The translations under genes and the position numbers were made by a program. A stretch of 64,000 nucleotides of DNA from Diphasiastrum complanatum. Lineage: Eukaryota; Streptophyta; Lycopodiopsida; Lycopodiales; Lycopodiaceae. Under the pieces are notes generated by a model. That model was not told the origin of the DNA, made no database searches, and saw only the letters and a program-made list of their open reading frames with translations. Location: assembly GCA_029204225.1 (NCBI GenBank), contig CM055095.1, forward strand, positions 29,778,414-29,842,413, in the 5' to 3' direction. Shown here one piece after another: positions 59,465-64,000 of this stretch; position 1 is the stretch's first letter; each line of letters begins with the position of its first letter.

Positions 59465-60183
59465 TGGAACAAGGAAGAAAGAGCTACAGAAAAAGAAAAG
59501 ATGAAAACAACCGTGAACCTACAAAATAAAACGAGCTCCTCACCCAGTGAGTGGTGATCGAAGCTCGACATTGCAAAGATCCAAGGCTGCAACTGTAGAA
59601 CTATCAGTTCCTTCACCCTGCCACCAAGCCTTCATCATGTTTCCTTACCGTTACCAAACCATCCATCCAAATCTGTTCCTACCACCAATTTTTTGATGAT
59701 GAGTCCATCCCCTTGAGACTGATAATTGAAGTTTGTGAAACCTGCAGATCGAAGGTTGTCCTTAATACTGGAACTTCAACTAAGAGAGGAACTGCAGAAA
59801 TGCCTAGAAGCAAAATGGAGGATACAGACCTCCAGAAGTTAGTACCTGCCAAGAAACCAGAGATGGAACTGTCAATGGCATATACAAGTGATAAGAGAAA
59901 AGACACGCGGGAAGCACTCATGCATGCAAGATTGTCAAGTTGTTGAGAGCTCTCCAATTTTGAGAATGTCAACCACTTGCAGCAGTAGACATTCTAGTTA
60001 CATTGCGACAAATTGCGAAAGCAGTTTTTTATAAAGACTGGCAATAATAAACACTTGGTTTCACGCAAATGAACGAGGATGTACGCTTTTCCAAGTGTCG
60101 ATCGAAGATGCCAATGCAGAAGCAGAACAACATCATTCAATATGAGTTGTAGTGGGTCCTGCAATACATTAGGGGTGGGATGA

Positions 60184-61340
60184 TGTTGGTTGATTCTGAC
60201 GAATCCCCAAGATGCTCGGCCAGAGCTACACAAGAGCACCTCTCACCTTAGACCGAGGAGGTCTATGAGAAAACGAGACAAACGAAGACTGAGAGCCAAG
60301 TATGAGATCCAAGATGTACTAGTTAGGAATGATAAGCCAGAACTGTGTAAGCCTCATGATGAATCCCGAAAGATGAAATGACCATGTAGGAACTAGTATT
60401 TCTAGGCAAAGTAATAAATGTAAGTAGACCCCTCTTAAAGAAAGTAGAGTGAGCCACCTTTTGATGGTGACCTCTAGTGGAGAGTATTATTCCACTTGTA
60501 ATTTGTGTAATGTGGAAATGCCACTAGGATGCCACCTAAGGAGCTCTCTTGCTTATTTAAGAGACTCCATCTTTGAGAAGAGGAGCTTTTTGTGAAATGT
60601 ACCTAACTCCATGATGAAATGAGAAGAGCCTCCACGAGGTTTGGTGAATCCATTGAGCTCCTTGATCATGCTTGTTTCTTGAGTGAATGCATTCATCATC
60701 TTGCCCTTCCCTCCTTTGTGTGTGGTTGTGGATCGTAGAGTGGATTAGATTTCCTGCTTCTAAAGTGGATTAGATTTCATTTCTTGTTTGTGGATTAATA
60801 TAGGAATCAACATTCAGGTAAACTAAATAGACTGGGTTTGTGGCGTAGTTCTTGCATATTCTCTTACAACCCTATTCTTGAGATGTCCAAGAATCAAAAG
60901 ACTGGTTGGTTTTTTTATTCTTGGACTTCTAAAATGCTGTCTAGTTTAGTTCATTTCTTGTTCTTGTTTTGTGGAATTTAGATGTAGCTTAGTTTTCATG
61001 TTTAGAATTTGATTGTATCTCGTTTCTGCAGCAGTAGAGTAGGATTTCATGGCATTGCAATCTTTTTTTATGCTGATTTCTTGGTTGAATGCCTGACCTG
61101 CATGTTTGGTAGATGGACATGTGATTTCAGTTCAAGGGTGACTGCCCTGAGCTGTCCTCTGACAGACAGGACAAAAATACTACAACGTTTCTAAGTCTCC
61201 TCTGCCTGATACGGGCTCTAAAACAAGAAAGATAAACTTAAAACAAACCCATCGTCTTTGTGATAGCATGCAGAACAAGAAACAAAGCTATAAATAGGAA
61301 AGAAACTGGCAGATCCTCTGGAGCAGAAGATCTGTCAACG
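60184..61340 (+). repeat. 3' LTR of element G
   Basis: Starts TGTTGGTTGATTCTG after a purine tract and ends TCTGTCAACG (CA changed to CG), followed by an 11-base T run. Confidence 0.88.
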
Positions 61341-61389
61341 TTTTTTTTTTTCCTGTTATGAGGACAGAACCTGTTTAAGGGAGAGAAAA

Positions 61390-61877
61390 TGTTATGGCCA
61401 TATTCAGCTAAGGACATGGAATAGTGCTAATATGGTAGACTGGCCCTCCAGTGTTCGAGATTATTGGACATGCCATATTTAATTCCACATGGAGGCCTGT
61501 TGGTGACTAATGACCTTGAGAGGACCCAGAGACTCTAACTGAGACATATGGAGTAGTGCATGTACGTGTGACTGATATAGGCAGGAGGTATGCATGAAGA
61601 GTTGTGATCTATTTATAGTTGATCTGCATGGGGATTGCATGGGTTCATGCACAGGATCCTACTCTCTATATATTGAGGTAGAGATTATCTCGTCGATGAC
61701 TTTGGTCTAGGTTACCAGTTGAGCTCTTTTCCTCTTGATATCACATGGAATGGCTTGGGGGCTAGATCCAAGAGGATTCTCCAAGAGGGATCTAGGATTG
61801 GTTGGGTGGTTTTGCTCCATAGTGTCTCTTGTATTTTCCTATCCTCATCTTAGGGGTTTTCCCTAGTGGTTTTTATA
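61390..61877 (+). repeat. 3' LTR of element H
   Basis: Starts TGTTATGGCCATATTCAG after the polypurine tract AAGGGAGAGAAAA and ends TTTTTATA, followed by the GACAT duplication. Confidence 0.9.
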
Positions 61878-61882
61878 GACAT

Positions 61883-62191
61883 ACTTCATATTTTCATGAG
61901 AGCCTGATGGGGCAAGGGAGATAGAAGAACGTGAACGGAGAAGAGAGCAGGAATATTGCGAAACAGCTCTCCCGTTCTAATCAGCTGCTAAATGCAAAAA
62001 CAGTCTGATAGACAGCTTATGCTAAATGTAATCACAGCTTTAAGTGTTCTCATTGCCCAGCAAGATCTTAAAAATTATTTCATACAAACAAGAGTACAGT
62101 CCACCGAAGAGATTAGAGATGGTTTGTATGTGGTACTACTGAAATCAGATTCAACATGAAGTATAGTTCTGAAATAAATAGAAGAGCAGTA
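61883..62191 (-). other. Far side of relic I, then spacer
   Basis: The first roughly 20 bases on the minus strand (SHENMKYV with the duplication) continue relic I. Beyond that no pol similarity was found, so I is truncated here. The rest is spacer up to the LTR of E. Confidence 0.4.
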
Positions 62192-63306
62192 TGATAACGC
62201 GAGTTCCTCAGGTGTCAAAGACAGTCATCGTCTGATCAGAAACTGAGGAGTCGTAGACGTCCGTGTTCTGATCAGAGTGAGTAAACAAGCACGATCAAAC
62301 AACAATGAAAGTGTATTCAATCACAACAAGCATTCATCTATGTTGTACACAGATAAAAACAAGTTGTTGCTATATTACACTGAAGCACAATACAAAATAG
62401 CAATAACAACAAAAAATGACGGCGTAATTGGGATGCTCAAATAATGTGTCTCATGGATGGAGCAACGTCTAATCTTTGCCTGGATGATCTATTTATAGAT
62501 TTCATCCATGTATTAATTACATTGAATGCTAGTCACCTAATAAGGAAAGTCGTTGTACTTGGAAGTATATGGCTTTTGTGATAGCTGTACATAGTATATA
62601 CACGGTCAACAATTTAGCATCGTTGACGCAGATGAGGACGTCGCCGGAATGTTCCTCGTTTATTTTAGACGACCTTTGGGATTTCTTTCTCTCTCTTCGC
62701 ATTTTTCGCAAGAAGCTGAAGGTGCCACAAAAAGATGGTGATGTCTTTAAAACAGCTTAACGCATGAAGTAGATGACCTTCGAGAATTTTTTCTCTCTTC
62801 GCATTTTTTGCAAAGAGCCAAAGGTGTGTAATAAACAATTAAGCTTTTGAACTATGAAAGTGTCGTATTTCGAAAAAATGCAAAAAAGCTGAAGTTGGTG
62901 AAAACATAGTTCATTTCTGCAGACTGTCATGACACTTAGAGTATTTTTGTAGACTGACGTGAAAGTAATGTATTGCTGCAAACTTGTTCTAAATGCAAGT
63001 TTGTGGAAGTCCTTGAAGATGGCCAAGTCTTCAATGAATTCAAGTCATTAAACTTAACATCTGAACTTGAAATTATGACAAGATTGGTTACCCTTTGCTG
63101 GAGATCAACCAGAAGCCCGTTGTAGACGTTCTTCAAATAAATTGGTTGTCTAAGTTTGCGATTCCTGCAAGTATCAGATGAGCAAACGTAGAACCAAAGT
63201 TGGTTTCACCTAACCCTAGATCAATGATCAATAAATATGCAGGAAGAATCATGAAATAGAAATTAGTCATTCACCAAGGAGGCAACTGTGGGCTTAATTT
63301 TCAACA
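62192..63306 (-). repeat. 3' LTR of copia element E (minus)
   Basis: On the minus strand AAGAGGGTC precedes TGTTGAAAATTAAGCC at 63306, a classical copia 3' LTR start. A TATAAATA box lies near 62490-62500 on the minus strand, fitting the LTR promoter. The other end is placed at GTTATCA (62192) by the TG...CA rule only, since the 5' LTR is outside the window. Confidence 0.6.
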
Positions 63307-64000
63307 GACCCTCTTAAGGTCACGGTTGGTGCCTTGGTATCTTCGTCAGATTCAACTTGTTGAAGAATTTCTAGTGCTTGATCCTGGGAAGCGCTTTGGT
63401 GAAGATGTCTACGACCATTTCTGTTGTGGAGCTGCCCTGAGAAAACTTTCTCCTGAATGAAATGATACTGGATTTCTATGTGCTTGGATTTGCCATGAAA
63501 TCTGGGATTCAGTGACAATGAAATACAGCTCAAGTTGTCACACGGAATGGTGGTAGCATTAAACTGAGTGTAATGTAAGTTGTGAAGTAATAACCTAATC
63601 CATATAGCTTCTTTTGAAGCTTGACATGTTGCGATGTACTCTACCTCTGTCGAAGAAAGCGCAACTGATTTTTGCTTCCTTGAGCTCCACGAAATCGGCC
63701 CCCTTGCCAGATAGAAACATAGATTTTTTGGTAGAGACTGTTCCTCCCCAATCTGAATCAAAGTAACCTCGCCAGATGAGTGGGTCAATAGCATTTCCAT
63801 CATAACATAAAATGTGGTCTAAACTTCCTTGAATATATCTCATCACTCTCTTTAATGCTTTCCAATGAGAGATCCTATGATTAGACATGAATTGACTTAA
63901 CGTGCTGATAGTGTATGCTAAATCTGGTCTAGTACACCACATTGCATACATTAGAGATCCGATTAGTGAATGATTAGGGTACGTCACTAAGTCAAGTACT
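63307..64000 (-). mobile_element. Copia element E: end of reverse transcriptase and RNase H, runs off the window
   Basis: Minus strand from 64000: HSLIGSLMYAMWCTRPDLAY and SQFMSNHRISHWKALKRVM (reverse transcriptase tail), then YFDSDWGG (RNase H start). After a frameshift come FYLARGPISWSSRKQKSVAL, STEVEYIATCQASKEAIWIR and HGKSKHIEIQYHFIQEKV. A further frameshift follows in the VDIFTKALP-equivalent region. At least two frameshifts, so it is defective at this end. Confidence 0.9.

Larger units (their letters stand above)
54730..61340 (+). mobile_element. LTR element G, 6.6 kb, non-autonomous, non-copia primer site
   Basis: LTRs at 54730-55901 (about 1172 bp) and 60184-61340 (about 1157 bp), starting TGTTGGYTGATTCTGAYGAA. 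A T-run flanks each end (TTTTT before 54730 and after 61340), consistent with a TTTTT target duplication. The 5' LTR is followed by TTTGGCGTCGTTACT, similar to the TGGCGCCGTTGCC primer site of Ty3/gypsy (Athila/Tat-like) elements. A purine-rich AGGGGTGGGATGA precedes the 3' LTR. The interior has repeat arrays and one coiled-coil frame but no protease, integrase or reverse transcriptase. Confidence 0.88.
41807..61877 (+). mobile_element. LTR element H, 20 kb including nested insertions
   Basis: LTRs at 41807-42295 (489 bp) and 61390-61877 (488 bp), both starting TGTTATGGCCATATTCA, flanked by the 5 bp target duplication GACAT (41802-41806 and 61878-61882). A tRNA-Met-type primer site TTGGTATCAGAAC follows the 5' LTR at 42296, and a polypurine tract AAGGGAGAGAAAA precedes the 3' LTR, so it is in plus orientation. 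After removing nested elements D, C, F and G about 2.8 kb of interior remains (about 42310-43610, 53330-54729 and 61341-61389), in which I find no gag or pol. It is therefore a non-autonomous, LARD-like element. Confidence 0.9.

Overview
The window is nuclear DNA of a land plant with a large, repeat-rich genome. It has spliced genes with GT-AG introns, an R2R3-MYB gene with the two canonical MYB introns, many LTR retrotransposons of Ty1/copia type, AT-rich spacers and long (CT)n microsatellites. The MYB sequence and the repeat density would fit a fern, lycophyte or gymnosperm as well as an angiosperm; I cannot name the species.

Only two host genes can be supported. (1) A six-exon gene on the plus strand (8442-13714) encodes an RG/RD-rich, RNA-binding-like protein with one RanBP2-type zinc finger. 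It has two micro-exons (20 and 12 nt) and a 3.2 kb intron. In this copy a TAA codon falls between the third and fourth zinc-ligand cysteines, while the frame stays open for 194 codons beyond it. Its upstream region has a G-box palindrome, a GGCGAT hexanucleotide repeat and a telo-box, and its leader is a tandem array of about nine ~85 bp units ending at the start codon. (2) An R2R3-MYB transcription factor of 489 residues (33278-35184, three exons) resembles the bHLH-partnered TT2-like class, but two key residues of the bHLH-contact signature are changed.

The rest is mostly transposable elements. At 1684-1972 is an LTR with an adjacent tRNA-Met primer site. At 6.3-6.7 kb and 17.2-17.5 kb are copia fragments. 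At 20.9-24.7 kb is a minus-strand copia element (A) with nearly complete but stop-ridden gag-pol, joined at its 5' side to a plus-strand LTR element B (24784-28601).

The right third is one nest. Copia relic I (minus) was split by LTR element H (41807-61877, duplication GACAT). Inside H lies copia fragment D (minus). D was itself split by LTR element C (43790-49035, duplication ATGGT) and by a 2.7 kb element F (49882-52605, duplication AGCTG). Inside F sits an 84 bp tRNA-derived retroposon flanked by an exact 18 bp duplication. A second LTR element, G (54730-61340), with primer site and repeats unlike the copia elements, sits near the 3' end of H. LTR divergence judged by eye (H about 8%, G about 4-5%, C about 3%) agrees with this order. 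A further copia element E (minus) runs off the right end.

Elements B and C belong to one family. Their LTRs carry several CACRTGTG palindromes, and both keep ~400-codon open frames although the reverse transcriptase core is gone. Element G carries a long array of a TCTCGACCGA motif and a coiled-coil reading frame, but no polymerase. No rRNA genes, intact tRNA genes or CRISPR arrays were seen.
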